Shown piece by piece: positions 53,623-64,000 of a stretch of DNA of 64,000 nt (positions within the stretch are counted from its first letter, which is position 1; each line of letters opens with the position of its first letter). The notes beneath the pieces were generated by a model. It did no database searches. It was not told the DNA's origin and worked only from the letters and a program-made list of their open reading frames with translations. The translations under genes were made by a program, and so were the position numbers. Origin of the DNA: JAJVID01 sp050247435 (lineage in GTDB: Bacteria > Acidobacteriota > Blastocatellia > RBC074); assembly GCA_050247435.1 (NCBI GenBank), contig JBFWUF010000023.1, positions 56,848 through 120,847 of the forward strand, read 5' to 3'.

Positions 53623-54753
53623 GTGTTCAAGAGCTTCTTTCAGGCGGGATTTGAGGGGACCACCGGCTATAACCGGCACGGTCAATGGATAGATCAGATC
53701 GCGGCCACCCAGCACGATCGTTGGGCGGACGAGGATTACGCGCGGCTGCGCGATCTGGGCATTCTGACCGTGCGGGAATCGGTGCGCTGGCCCTACGTTG
53801 ATCACAACAACTGCCGGTACGACTTCTCTTCGGTTGATCCGTTCCTGGCCGCGAGCGAGCGCCACGGCATTGAAATCATTCACGATCTTTTTCATTTTGG
53901 TTACCCCGGCCACATTGATTTGTTCTCCGCCGACTTCCCCAAGCGGTTCGCGGGCTACTGTTACGCCGTGGCTGATTACATCGCCTCGCAAACGCCGGGC
54001 GTTCTCTATTTCACTCCGATCAACGAGCCTTCCTTCTTTTCATGGGCTGCGGGAGAGATGAGATTGTTCGCCCCGCACGCCACGGGCCGAGGCTGGGAAT
54101 TGAAAGTCAGGCTGGCCGAGGCCGCTATCAAAGGCATAAACGCCATCCGCGCGGCATGCCCCGGCGCTCGAATCGTCAACGTTGATCCGCTCTGTCACGT
54201 TGCGGTTCCGATTGGAAAACCGGATATGCGGCGCGACGTTGACCATTTCAACTCCCACGTGGTCTTTCAAGGCTGGGACATGATTGCCGGAAGATTATTG
54301 CCCGAACTCGGCGGCAGCCGCGAGCATCTGGACATCATCGGCGTCAACTATTACTGGACTAATCAGTGGGAGCTTGGCGGAAACGGAACGCCGCTCAATC
54401 AGAACGATCCGCGCCGCGTTCCGCTGGGACGGTTGCTGCGTTCGCTCTGGGAGCGTTACGGCGGAGAGGTGATAGTCACTGAAACCAGCCACGTGGACGA
54501 ACATCGCGCCGCCTGGCTGCGCGAACTGGCGGCCGAAATGGAAGCGTTGCTCAAGGAGCCAATCCCGCTGCACGGCATTTGCCTGTATCCGGTTCTGAGC
54601 ATGCCCGAATGGCACGCGCGGGGCGAGTGGGCGCAGATGGGCTTGTGGAACCTGGAAGCCAGAAATGGAAAGCTGGAACGCGTGTTGCACAGGCCCATGC
54701 TGGAAGCGCTGGTCGAGGCGCGGCGTTTGGAAGAAATAGCTCGAGACGGGTGA
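53623..54753 (+). CDS. GH1-like TIM-barrel glycosidase (short form)
   Basis: A 376-residue clan-A glycosidase. The acid/base Glu is in FTPINEPSFF near residue 132, and the nucleophile Glu is in VTETSHVDEHR near 289. It begins FFQAGFEGTTGYNRHGQW and ends after a helix-rich part. The nucleophile context (VTETS) is like that of the 47 kb GH1 protein (ITETS), so both belong to the same divergent branch. The start is GTG at 53623, 26 bases after glf, with no clear ribosome site. Its TGA overlaps the ATG of the next gene. Confidence 0.8.
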   Translation: MFKSFFQAGFEGTTGYNRHGQWIDQIAATQHDRWADEDYARLRDLGILTVRESVRWPYVDHNNCRYDFSSVDPFLAASERHGIEIIHDLFHFGYPGHIDLFSADFPKRFAGYCYAVADYIASQTPGVLYFTPINEPSFFSWAAGEMRLFAPHATGRGWELKVRLAEAAIKGINAIRAACPGARIVNVDPLCHVAVPIGKPDMRRDVDHFNSHVVFQGWDMIAGRLLPELGGSREHLDIIGVNYYWTNQWELGGNGTPLNQNDPRRVPLGRLLRSLWERYGGEVIVTETSHVDEHRAAWLRELAAEMEALLKEPIPLHGICLYPVLSMPEWHARGEWAQMGLWNLEARNGKLERVLHRPMLEALVEARRLEEIARDG

Positions 54754-55997
54754 TGAGTTCAAAAAACAATCGCATTGTAATCATCGGTGGCGGATTCGGC
54801 GGCCTCTTCACCACGCTCCATCTGAACGGCGAGGTCGAGACCACGTTGATCAGCAACGAAGATCATTTTCTCTTCACGCCGCTGCTTTATGAGTACCTGA
54901 GCGGTGAGGTCGAGGCGTGGCATATCGCGCCCGCTTACAGCGAGCTGCTGGACGAAAAGGTTCGTCTGGTTCACGGCAAAGCTGTTGACGTTGATTTCGC
55001 GAAGAAGGAAGTGATCGTGGCAAATCATGGCGGGACGTTTTTCGATTCCATCGGTTATGACGCGCTGGTCATCGCCCCGGGCAGTGTGACCAATTTCGCC
55101 AATGTGCCCGGCGCCGCGGAAAACGCGATGGAGTTCCGGCGGATGGTTGACGCCGACTCGCTGCGCCAGCGGATGGCCGAAACGCTCGACCGCATTCCGT
55201 TCGACTGCGCGCCGCAGGACGCCCGCCGGATGGCCACTTTCGCCATAGTCGGCGCGGGCGCGAGCGGAGTCGAACTGGCCACGAAGATGGCCGACATGCT
55301 GCATGCCGGTTTCGAGCAGCGAGGGCTGAAGGGCGATCCGCGTCTGGTGATTCTGGAGATGATGAACAACGTCGTGCCCGGTATGAGCGATGACATCCGC
55401 GAATATGTCGAAAACGCGCTGCTGGAATCGCGGGTCGAAGTCCACACGCAAACGCGCGTGCTGCGCGTAATGCCAGGGGGCTTGACGTGGGAGCATCTGG
55501 AAAAGGAGGAGACGCTCGAAGCGGCGGCGGTCGTTTGGACTGCCGGCGTGCGTGTCAACCCGCTGATCGAGAAACTCCGGCTCGAAAAGACCTGGCGCAA
55601 ACAGATCGTGGTCGAGCCGACGTTGCAGGCGAGAGGCCACGAAAACATCTTCGCCCTGGGCGATGTGGCTTTCTATCCCGACCTCGAAAGCCCGCGTCTG
55701 GCGGGCACGGCGCAACTCGCTTTTCAGCAAGCCAGGCTCGCGGGCAAAAACGTCAGCGCGCTTTTTGAAGGAAAGCCTCTCAGGATCGAACGATTCGAAG
55801 AGATGGGCGAAGCGGTCAGCCTGGGCGTTGACCGCGCGGCGTTGCTCGCCGCCGGGCGCGTGCTCGACGGGGCGCTGGCGCGGAAAGCCCGATTCCTGTT
55901 GTATTCGACGCGCCTGCCCACGTGGCAGCATCGTTTGCGCGTCAATGCTAGCTGGTTTTTTGAAGGCACATCGCCCGAACCGCTTCGCGTCCATTGA
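54753..55997 (+). CDS. Type II NADH dehydrogenase-like FAD oxidoreductase
   Basis: A 414-residue NDH-2-type enzyme that passes electrons from NADH to quinone without pumping protons. The FAD motif VIIGGGFGGLFTTLH starts at residue 9; the NADH motif AIVGAGASGVELATKMA is near 160; the family segment ENIFALGDVAFY near 295 holds the second FAD contact. The ATG overlaps the previous stop (ATGA), so translation is coupled. The act operon follows after 122 bases, which suggests NADH to quinone to Alternative Complex III as one route. Confidence 0.87.
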   Translation: MSSKNNRIVIIGGGFGGLFTTLHLNGEVETTLISNEDHFLFTPLLYEYLSGEVEAWHIAPAYSELLDEKVRLVHGKAVDVDFAKKEVIVANHGGTFFDSIGYDALVIAPGSVTNFANVPGAAENAMEFRRMVDADSLRQRMAETLDRIPFDCAPQDARRMATFAIVGAGASGVELATKMADMLHAGFEQRGLKGDPRLVILEMMNNVVPGMSDDIREYVENALLESRVEVHTQTRVLRVMPGGLTWEHLEKEETLEAAAVVWTAGVRVNPLIEKLRLEKTWRKQIVVEPTLQARGHENIFALGDVAFYPDLESPRLAGTAQLAFQQARLAGKNVSALFEGKPLRIERFEEMGEAVSLGVDRAALLAAGRVLDGALARKARFLLYSTRLPTWQHRLRVNASWFFEGTSPEPLRVH

Positions 55998-56119
55998 CAA
56001 GGTTTCACGGCGAAAATAGCCCGGTCTTTTCAATTTCCAAACTCCCTTCCCGACCACTTCCCGTCTGCTTCCCGGCAACATCCCTCCCCACCAACAGCGA
56101 CAACCAGGCAGAGATTGCC

Positions 56120-56779
56120 ATGCCCCAGATTTTTCATCACAGCACGAACACCATTGCCCGGGTCAGCATCTTCGGCGCGGTTTTCATCCTTGCCGCGATC
56201 ATCTGGGCCGCCTACGAGATCAACGGCTCGTCTTATGTCACGCAGGCCTTCGTGCCCAGGGAACAGCCCGTTCAGTTTTCGCACAAACACCACGTCAGCG
56301 ACGACGGCATTGATTGCCGCTACTGCCACACTTCGGTGGAGAAATCGGCGTTCGCGGGCATTCCGCCAACCAAGACATGCATGAACTGTCACTCGCAGCT
56401 CTTCGCCAACAGCGATTATCTGGCCATCGTCCGTGAGAGCTGGCGCGACGACAAGCCGATCATCTGGAAGAGGGTTCACGATCTCCCCGATTACGTCTAT
56501 TTCAATCACAGCATCCACGTGAAGAAGGGCGTGGGCTGTTCGACCTGTCACGGGCGCGTTGATTTGATGCCGCTGGTCTACCAGGTTCAGTCGCTGCAGA
56601 TGGATTGGTGTCTGGAATGTCATCGCAATCCCGAAAAATTCGTCAGGCCGCTCGACCAGATTTACAACATGGCTTGGGAGCCGCCATCGGATCAGATCAA
56701 ACAAGGACGCCAACTGGTTGAACAATACAAGATTCAGAATCAGTACGCGTTGACCAGGTGTTCGGTATGTCATCGCTGA
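56120..56779 (+). CDS. actA: Alternative Complex III subunit ActA, pentaheme cytochrome c
   Basis: A 219-residue cytochrome with one N-terminal membrane helix (about residues 11-31) and five CXXCH haem sites: CRYCH, CMNCH, CSTCH, CLECH and CSVCH. ActA hands electrons from the quinol-oxidising core outward. The ATG at 56120 is chosen because the helix follows soon after it and the longer open frame has no conserved sequence. It is the first gene of actABCDEF; a palindromic repeat separates it from actB. Confidence 0.95.
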   Translation: MPQIFHHSTNTIARVSIFGAVFILAAIIWAAYEINGSSYVTQAFVPREQPVQFSHKHHVSDDGIDCRYCHTSVEKSAFAGIPPTKTCMNCHSQLFANSDYLAIVRESWRDDKPIIWKRVHDLPDYVYFNHSIHVKKGVGCSTCHGRVDLMPLVYQVQSLQMDWCLECHRNPEKFVRPLDQIYNMAWEPPSDQIKQGRQLVEQYKIQNQYALTRCSVCHR

Positions 56780-56781
56780 GC

Positions 56782-56883
56782 CTGGGAGCGCACGCGCCCT
56801 CGCGTGCGGGGCTGTGGAGGCGGCGCATTGAAAGGAAAGAGCGGATATCGCAACCAGACACGCGAGGGCGCGTGCGTTCCCAG
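56782..56883. repeat. Palindromic repeat between actA and actB
   Basis: Arms of 25 bases (56782-56806, CTGGGAGCGCACGCGCCCTC and on; 56859-56883) pair with one mismatch around a 52-base loop. It starts 2 bases after the actA stop and ends on the first possible actB start codon, GTG at 56883. Confidence 0.85.
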
Positions 56884-56903
56884 TGGAGAGAGGCATTGAT
56901 CAG

Positions 56904-59900
56904 GTGAGAGAATCAACTAAACAAGAGAAGCCGAAATGCCATGATCACAAAGCGAAGAAGAATCTCCCTGTACTTCAGCAACGTGGCTCTCGCTCCTCGA
57001 TCTTCGACCTGATCTCGCGGCGCGTCCATTCAAGCGGAGGGTCCGGCGAAGGCCAAACGAGCGAATACTGGCGCAGCCTGGACGAATTGGCCGACACCGA
57101 GGAGTTCCGCGAGATGCTGGGCCGCGAATTCCCTCGGCAGGCTTCGGAATGGAGCGATCCCGTGGGCCGCCGCCGCTTTCTGCAACTGATGGGCGCGTCG
57201 TTGGCGCTGGCCGGACTGACCGGTTGCACCGTCCAGCCCGACGAAGTGATCGTGCCTTTCGTCAAACCTCCCGAAGGCGTCGTTCCGGGCAAGCCGTTGT
57301 TTTTCGCCACGGCGATGCCGATCGGCGGCTCGGCGCTGGGCGTGCTGGCCGAAAATCACATGGGCCGTCCGACCAAGATCGAAGGCAATCCGGATCATCC
57401 GGCCAGCCTGGGCGCGACCGACACTTTCGCGCAGGCCTCGATTCTGACGCTTTACGATCCGGACAGGTCGAAAACGGTGAACTATCGCGGCGACATCACC
57501 ACCTGGTCATCATTCATCACCGCCGCGCAATCGGCGGTCAAATCGCAACGCGTGAGCGGCGGCGCAGGGCTGCGTTTTCTGACCGGGACTGTGATCTCGC
57601 CGACGCTGGCCGATCAGATGCGCGGGCTGCTTGCGGCCTTGCCGTCGGCGCGTTGGAGCCAGCACGAGCCGGTCAACCGCGACAACGCGCTCGAAGGCGC
57701 GCGGATGGCTTTCGGCCAACCGTTCAATCCGATTTATAAATTTGAGAAGGCCGATGTCGTCTTCTCGCTCGATTCCGATTTTCTGCAATGCGGGCCGGCG
57801 CCGGTGCGTTACTCGCGCGAGTTCGCGCTGCGCCGGAAACCTGAAGAAGGCCGGCGCGAGATGAACCGGCTCTATGCCGTCGAGAGCGCGATGAGCAATA
57901 CAGGCGCGGTGGCCGACCACCGGCTGGCTGTGAAGCCGAGCGAGGTCGAGACAATCGCGCGCGCCGTGGCGGCAGGCGTGGGCGCGCCGGGAGCGCAACC
58001 CGTGACGCTCAGCGCGGCTTATTCTCAGTGGGTCGCGGCGCTCGCGCGCGATCTGCAACAACATCGTGGCCGCTCGGTCGTCATTGTCGGCGACGAGCAA
58101 CCAGCCATCGTCCATGCCATCGGGCACTCCATCAACCAGACGTTGGGCGCTTTCGGCCAGACCATCGTCTTCACACAGCCGGTCGAATACGGCGCGGCGG
58201 AGCGAACACAACCTTTCACAGAACTGGTCGCCGAGATGGACGCAGGCCGCGTTGAGACGCTGGTCATCATCGGATGCAACCCGGTCTACAGCGCGCCCGC
58301 CGACCTGAGATTCGCCGAGCGGCTGAAGAAGGTGAAAACGAGCGTTCACTTGAATCTTTACTACGACGAGACATCGGAGCGATGCGACTGGCACATTCCC
58401 GAAACGCATTATCTGGAATCATGGAGCGACGCGCGGACTTTCGACGGCGCTGCCACCATCATCCAACCGCTGATCGCGCCGCTCTATCACGGCAAGAGCG
58501 CGCACGAACTGCTCGCCGCCTTCACCGATCAACCGACGCGTTCCGGCTACGACATTGTCCGCGATTACTGGAAGGCGAATTACAGGCGCGCGGGCGTTCC
58601 ATCGCTCGCTCCATCTACTCAATCCGGTACGACCTTGCCGCCGGTTTCAGCGTCGCCCGCCGCAACGCCTCGCGCGACACCGCCGGCCGCCACGGCTACT
58701 CCGGCGGCTGCGACCGGCTCCACCGAATTCGAGGCGTTCTGGTGGCGGGCGCTGCAAGACGGCGTCGTTCCCAATTCTGCCTTCCCGACGCTGACGCCCG
58801 CGGTCAGTTTCGATCTCGCTGCCGGGAGCGCGGACATCCCAGTCCGCCGTAGCGCAGGCCCTGCGGACAGGGATGTCCGCGCTCCCGGCGGCAATCAGCT
58901 TGAATTACTTTTCCGCCCCGACCCATCGGTCTACGACGGACGGTTCGCCAACAACGGCTGGTTACAGGAACTGCCCAAGCCGGTGACCAAGATCACCTGG
59001 GACAACGTGGCCTTGATGAGTCCGGCGACGGCGCAACGATTGGGTGTGAGCTATCACATCGGCTCCAGTGGCGGCGAACACGGACGAGTGGTGACCGATG
59101 TTGTCGAATTGCGATACAGAGGCCGGTCGGCGCCCGCTCCGGTCTGGATTATGCCGGGCCACGCCGACGGTTGCGTGACCGTGCATCTGGGCTACGGCAG
59201 ATGGCGGGCCGGGCGTGTCGGCGACAAAGCCGGGTTCAACGCCTACGCATTGCGGACATCAGACGCGCCCTGGCACGGTCAGGGGCTTGAGGCGATTCCC
59301 ACCGGCGGCGAATACCAGATAGCCTGCACGCAGTTTCACGCCAACATGGAAGGACGCGCAATCGTCCGCTCCGCGACGTTGGCCGAATTCCGGCACAACC
59401 CGAATTTCGCGCACGAAGCTGAACACCACATTGCGGGAGGCGCCGCCCAGCAACACGGCTCGCCCGAAAGCGGAACCGAGTCTCATCCTTCGCTCTATCC
59501 CGAATTCAAATACGACGGCTACGCCTGGGGCATGGCGATTGACCTGAACAAGTGCACGGGCTGCAACGCCTGCGTCGTCGCCTGCCAGTCGGAAAACAAT
59601 ATTCCCATCGTCGGCAAGGAAGAGGTCATGCGCGGGCGCGAGATGCACTGGCTGCGAATTGACCGTTACTACAAAGGCGCGGTCAACGATCCCGAAACAT
59701 TCTTCCAGCCGCTGCTCTGCATGCATTGCGAGAAAGCGCCCTGCGAGGTCGTCTGCCCCGTCAACGCCACGGTTCACGATAACGAAGGATTGAATTTGAT
59801 GGTCTACAACCGCTGCGTCGGCACGCGCTATTGCTCAAACAATTGTCCGTACAAGGTGCGCCGGTTCAATTTCTTCCTCTACTCCGACTGGGATACGCCA

Positions 59901-60253
59901 AGCTTGCGAGCGATGCGCAACCCCGACGTGTCCGTGCGCAGCCGAGGCGTGATGGAAAAATGCACCTACTGCATTCAGCGCATCCAGAGCGCGAAGATCG
60001 AATCTGAGAAAGAGAACCGCCGCATCACCGACGGAGAGGTCGAGACGGCCTGCCAATCGTCCTGCCCGACTGACGCGATCATCTTCGGAGACATCAACGA
60101 CCCATCGAGCCGCGTGCATAAATTGAAAGCCGATCCTCGCAATTACGCATTGCTGGGAGAATTGAACACACGACCGCGCACGACCTATCTGGCGGTGGTG
60201 CGCAACCCTAACCCGGAGATCGAGCGGCTTGCTGAGTTGGAGGCGAAGAGGTA

Positions 60254-60254
<1 letters not shown>
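56904..60254 (+). CDS. actB: Alternative Complex III subunit ActB (MopB-like plus Fe-S)
   Basis: A 1116-residue subunit. A Tat-like signal (GRRRFLQLMG, lipobox-like LTGC) lies near residues 88-108, followed by a molybdopterin-oxidoreductase-like fold without visible cofactor ligands (to about 860), then a NrfC/HybA-like ferredoxin part with CTGCNACVVAC (C884 on), CMHCEKAPC, CVGTRYCSNNC, CTYC and CQSSC. ActB is the large electron-carrying subunit of the quinol oxidase complex. GTG 56904 follows GAGAGG; GTG 56883, inside the repeat, would add seven residues. Inserts include a Pro/Ala-rich stretch near 580-610 and a palindrome-coded segment at 640-662. Confidence 0.93.
58821..58889 (+). repeat. 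Palindromic element in frame inside actB
   Basis: Arms GCCGGGAGCGCGGACATCCC (58821-58840) and its exact complement (58870-58889) enclose a 29-base loop that itself has GTCCGC/GCGGAC arms. It codes in frame for a peptide like GSADIPVRRSAGPADRDVRA, between the MopB-like fold and the region beginning NQLELLFRPD. Confidence 0.85.
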
Positions 60255-61714
<1,460 letters not shown>

Positions 61715-62209
61715 TGGCCGAATTCGACAACCCGGAAGCGGTAATCGCGGCGACGCGGCGCGCCTACGAAGAAGGCTATCGGAAGATGGACGCTTACACG
61801 CCGTACCCGATTGAAGAGCTGTCGGAGGCGCTGGGCCATCACCGCAACCGCCTGCCGCTGGTCGTGCTGATCGGAGGCGTTCTGGGAGCGATAGGCGGAT
61901 ACGGATTGTTGTACTGGACTTCGGTGATTGATTACCCGATCAACACAGGCGGACGCCCTTTTAACAGTTGGCCCTCGTTCATCCCGATCACGTTTGAAAC
62001 AACAGTGCTGGTGGCGGCGCTCTCGACGGTGCTGGGGATGCTGGCGCTGAACGGATTGCCGATGCCAAACCACCCGGTCTTCAACGCGCCGAATTTCGAA
62101 CTGGCGACGCGCGACCGGTTCTTCCTCTGCATCGAGGCGGACGATCTGCGATTTGATCACGACGCGACAATGAATTTTCTGAAAGGCTTGAACGCGCGGG
62201 AGGTGACGG

Positions 62210-63223
62210 ATGTTGAGAGTTGAGAAAAAACAACGCAGCGGCGCACAAATCCAGTCCCGAATCCCCCCAACGGCAGTTGGGGGATCGTTAAAGTCCGACC
62301 TACACCAGAGGCTGCGGCTTTTCCTGAATCCCCCCAACGGCAGTTGGGGGATCGTTAAAGCCCAGCCTTCATGGCTCCGGGGGAAGTTGATCGTTAAGCC
62401 TGAAGGTCGGACCTTAACAATCCCCCAACTGCCGTTGGGGGGATTCGAGGAAGTTTCAGTTCGTCGTGTAGGTTGGACTTTAACGATCCCCCAACTGCCG
62501 TTGGGGGGATTTCAAATTCCAAACCGCGCTACTCTATTTTTGATGTTTGCATTTCTCTTCTCCGGCTGCCGCCAGGACATGCACAACCAGCCACGCTACG
62601 AGCCGTTGGAATCAAGCGGCTTCTTCAACGACGGCAGGGCCTCGCGCCAGATCGTGGCGGGCACGGTTCCGCGCGGCGCGGTTTTTCAAGCGGCAACCAG
62701 ACCGGGCGCGCCCGCGCCGAATCAATCGAGCGTGGCCAGCGCCGGTCAGGGACAGACCGGCCAACCAACAGTTGGTCAACCAGGAAATAGTCAAACAGGA
62801 AACATTCAGCCAGGAAACCTCCCCGCGCCGGGCGCCTTGCCCGCCGGAATCAACGACTTTCCAATCCAGATCACGGCGGAGACGCTGGCGCGCGGGCAGG
62901 AGCAATACAACATTTCCTGCTCGCCGTGCCACGGGTTGTTGGGTTACGGCGACGGGATGGTCGTGCGGCGAGGATTCCCCAATCCGCCGTCTTACCACAT
63001 AGAGAGATTGCGGACCGCGCCGAACAGCCACTACTACGACGTGATCACAAACGGCTTCGGCAGGATGTGGAATTACGCCGATCAGGTCGAACCGGAAATG
63101 CGCTGGGCTGTGACCGCCTACATCCGCGCGTTGCAAATCAGCCAGAACGCGGAGCTGGACGACGTGCCGCAGGATCAACTCAAAAACCTAAAACGTTCGG
63201 GAACAGGAGGTCAGACGCGATGA
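62210..63223 (+). CDS. actE: Alternative Complex III subunit ActE, monohaem cytochrome c lipoprotein
   Basis: A 337-residue frame. From about residue 106 it has a lipoprotein signal (ATLFLMFAFLFSGC, lipid-anchor C120), a Pro/Gln-rich linker and one cytochrome c domain with CSPCHG at C237. ActE carries one c-type haem in the complex. The first 105 residues are unusual: MLRVEKKQR could be the basic n-region of the original signal peptide, but 84 codons of inverted-repeat DNA (62260-62511) separate it from the hydrophobic core. Alternatively translation begins at ATG 62543, which gives a very short n-region. The ATG at 62210 overlaps actD by 14 bases. Confidence 0.9.
   Translation: MLRVEKKQRSGAQIQSRIPPTAVGGSLKSDLHQRLRLFLNPPNGSWGIVKAQPSWLRGKLIVKPEGRTLTIPQLPLGGFEEVSVRRVGWTLTIPQLPLGGFQIPNRATLFLMFAFLFSGCRQDMHNQPRYEPLESSGFFNDGRASRQIVAGTVPRGAVFQAATRPGAPAPNQSSVASAGQGQTGQPTVGQPGNSQTGNIQPGNLPAPGALPAGINDFPIQITAETLARGQEQYNISCSPCHGLLGYGDGMVVRRGFPNPPSYHIERLRTAPNSHYYDVITNGFGRMWNYADQVEPEMRWAVTAYIRALQISQNAELDDVPQDQLKNLKRSGTGGQTR
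62260..62511 (+). mobile_element. Nested inverted-repeat element inside actE
   Basis: The outer arms, 62260-62305 and 62466-62511, are 46 bases long and complementary with one mismatch. A second nested pair (62326-62360 and 62413-62446) repeats the core AATCCCCCCAACGGCAGTTG, so four cores occur, two in each orientation. Each core is itself palindromic. The element of 252 bases (84 codons) has no stop in the actE frame and codes for PPTAVGG- and PQLPLGG-type peptides. Confidence 0.88.
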
Positions 63224-64000
63224 GTCAGGCCATTTACACGCCGCCGCCAGTGCTGAGCACGGTTCAGCAGCGCGCATTGCTCGCCGGAGCGATTGGCATC
63301 GCGGCCTGCGTCATCGGCGCAATCTTCAGGCCCGCGCAGTTCCTCAACTCGTGGCTGCTCAGCTTCATGTTCTGGATCGGGATCGCGCTGGGCTGTCTGG
63401 CGCTGGTGATGTTGCAGTACCTGTCGGGCGGCGCGTGGGGATTGGTCATTCGCCGCGTGCTGGAATCGGGGACGCGAACGCTGCCGCTGATGGCGCTGCT
63501 GTTTCTGCCGATCCTCGTCGGGATTCGCGCGCTATACGTTTGGGCGCGGCCGGCTGAAGTGGCGGCGAGCGAGTTGCTGCAAGAGAAACAGTTTTATCTG
63601 AACGTCCCGTTTTTCATCGTGCGCGCCGTGATCTATTTCGCCGCGTGGATCGCGCTGGCCTGGTTTTTGAACAAATGGTCGCGGCGGCAGGATGTGACGG
63701 CTGACCGGCGACTGGAACGGCGGCTTCAACTGCTGAGCGCGGGCGGGCTGGTGCTTTACGGATTGACGATCACGTTCGCGGCGGTTGATTGGGTGATGTC
63801 GCTGCAACCGGAATGGTACTCGACAATCTTCGGCATCCTGGTGATAGGCGGGCAAGCGTTGTCGGCGATGGCGTTCGCGGTGGCGGTCACGGTGCTGCTG
63901 GCGCAGTACGAGCCGATGTCGCGCGTCATCCAGCCTCGTCATTTGCACGACCTGGGAACGCTGCTCTTCGCGTTCGTGATGCTGTGGGCATATTTCTCGT
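63220..64000 (+). CDS. actF: Alternative Complex III subunit ActF (partial, cut by window end)
   Basis: The first 260 residues of an integral membrane subunit. Helices start at about residues 22-40 (LLAGAIGIAACVIGAIF), 46-66, 85-103 and 125-145, with AVDWVMSLQPEWYSTIFGI near residue 190 and LLFAFVMLWAYFS at the window edge, the pattern of the quinol:cytochrome c oxidoreductase ActF. It is related to ActC. The ATG overlaps the actE stop (ATGA), and CAGGAGG is about 7 bases upstream. It must continue beyond the window. Confidence 0.93.
   Translation, partial: MSQAIYTPPPVLSTVQQRALLAGAIGIAACVIGAIFRPAQFLNSWLLSFMFWIGIALGCLALVMLQYLSGGAWGLVIRRVLESGTRTLPLMALLFLPILVGIRALYVWARPAEVAASELLQEKQFYLNVPFFIVRAVIYFAAWIALAWFLNKWSRRQDVTADRRLERRLQLLSAGGLVLYGLTITFAAVDWVMSLQPEWYSTIFGILVIGGQALSAMAFAVAVTVLLAQYEPMSRVIQPRHLHDLGTLLFAFVMLWAYFS

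Noticed and set aside
62260..62511. Repeats spaced like a short CRISPR array
   Set aside because: The four units are in two orientations, each is palindromic, the spacing is uneven and they lie inside a coding frame; there are no cas genes.

Overview
The window looks like chromosomal DNA of a GC-rich, aerobic, Gram-negative-type heterotroph. The best guess is Acidobacteriota, perhaps class Blastocatellia, but this rests on gene content only: an Alternative Complex III respiratory operon, an RND/TolC efflux system, an eRF1-like (baeRF) protein, PurQ/small-PurL and abundant sugar-active enzymes. I saw no rRNA, tRNA, CRISPR array, transposase gene or phage module.

Layout: 0-5 kb holds the end of a small membrane protein gene, a lone receiver protein, a GMC oxidoreductase and a TPR-thioredoxin (TlpA-like) lipid/periplasm protein. 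5-12 kb has purQ-purL, Hsp33, an ArnT-like glycosyltransferase and, divergently, a Gfo/Idh/MocA oxidoreductase. 12-17 kb has a secreted caspase-fold protein, an ABC exporter, a receiver protein and a Crp/Fnr regulator. 17-23 kb is a minus-strand sugar-phosphate/nucleotide-sugar operon: CgeB-like glycosyltransferase, sugar nucleotidyltransferase, a re-ordered glycoside hydrolase, a phosphoribosyltransferase-kinase fusion, a GmhB-like phosphatase and a histidine phosphatase. 23-37 kb mixes stress and housekeeping genes: BON protein, metallophosphoesterase, nucleotidyltransferase, second Crp/Fnr protein, aconitase, DksA-like protein, two alpha/beta hydrolases, PIG-L deacetylase plus glycosyltransferase, SRPBCC protein, metallothionein, a decayed stress gene and a SYLF protein. 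37-45 kb is a multidrug-efflux locus in which the RND pump and TolC-type channel form one 1703-residue reading frame. 45-55 kb has a baeRF protein and a glycan locus (GH1, GH43, glycosyltransferase, UDP-galactopyranose mutase, GH1-like). 54.7-64 kb is the respiratory block: a type II NADH dehydrogenase-like gene, then actA-B-C-D-E-F, the last cut by the window end.

The respiratory genes read as one pathway: NDH-2 would reduce quinone, and the ActABCDEF complex would oxidise quinol and pass electrons to a cytochrome c or oxidase. 

The most unusual feature is the density and variety of short palindromic and heptamer repeats. At least ten families are visible. Several are inserted in frame inside essential-looking genes: the RND loop, actB, the actE signal-peptide region and possibly aconitase. 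Others sit on gene boundaries, where they appear to set a stop codon (the glycoside hydrolase at 20.3 kb) or replace a ribosome-binding region (purL). Together with the RND-TolC fusion, the re-ordered glycoside hydrolase and the PRTase-kinase operon, these are the leads worth following.
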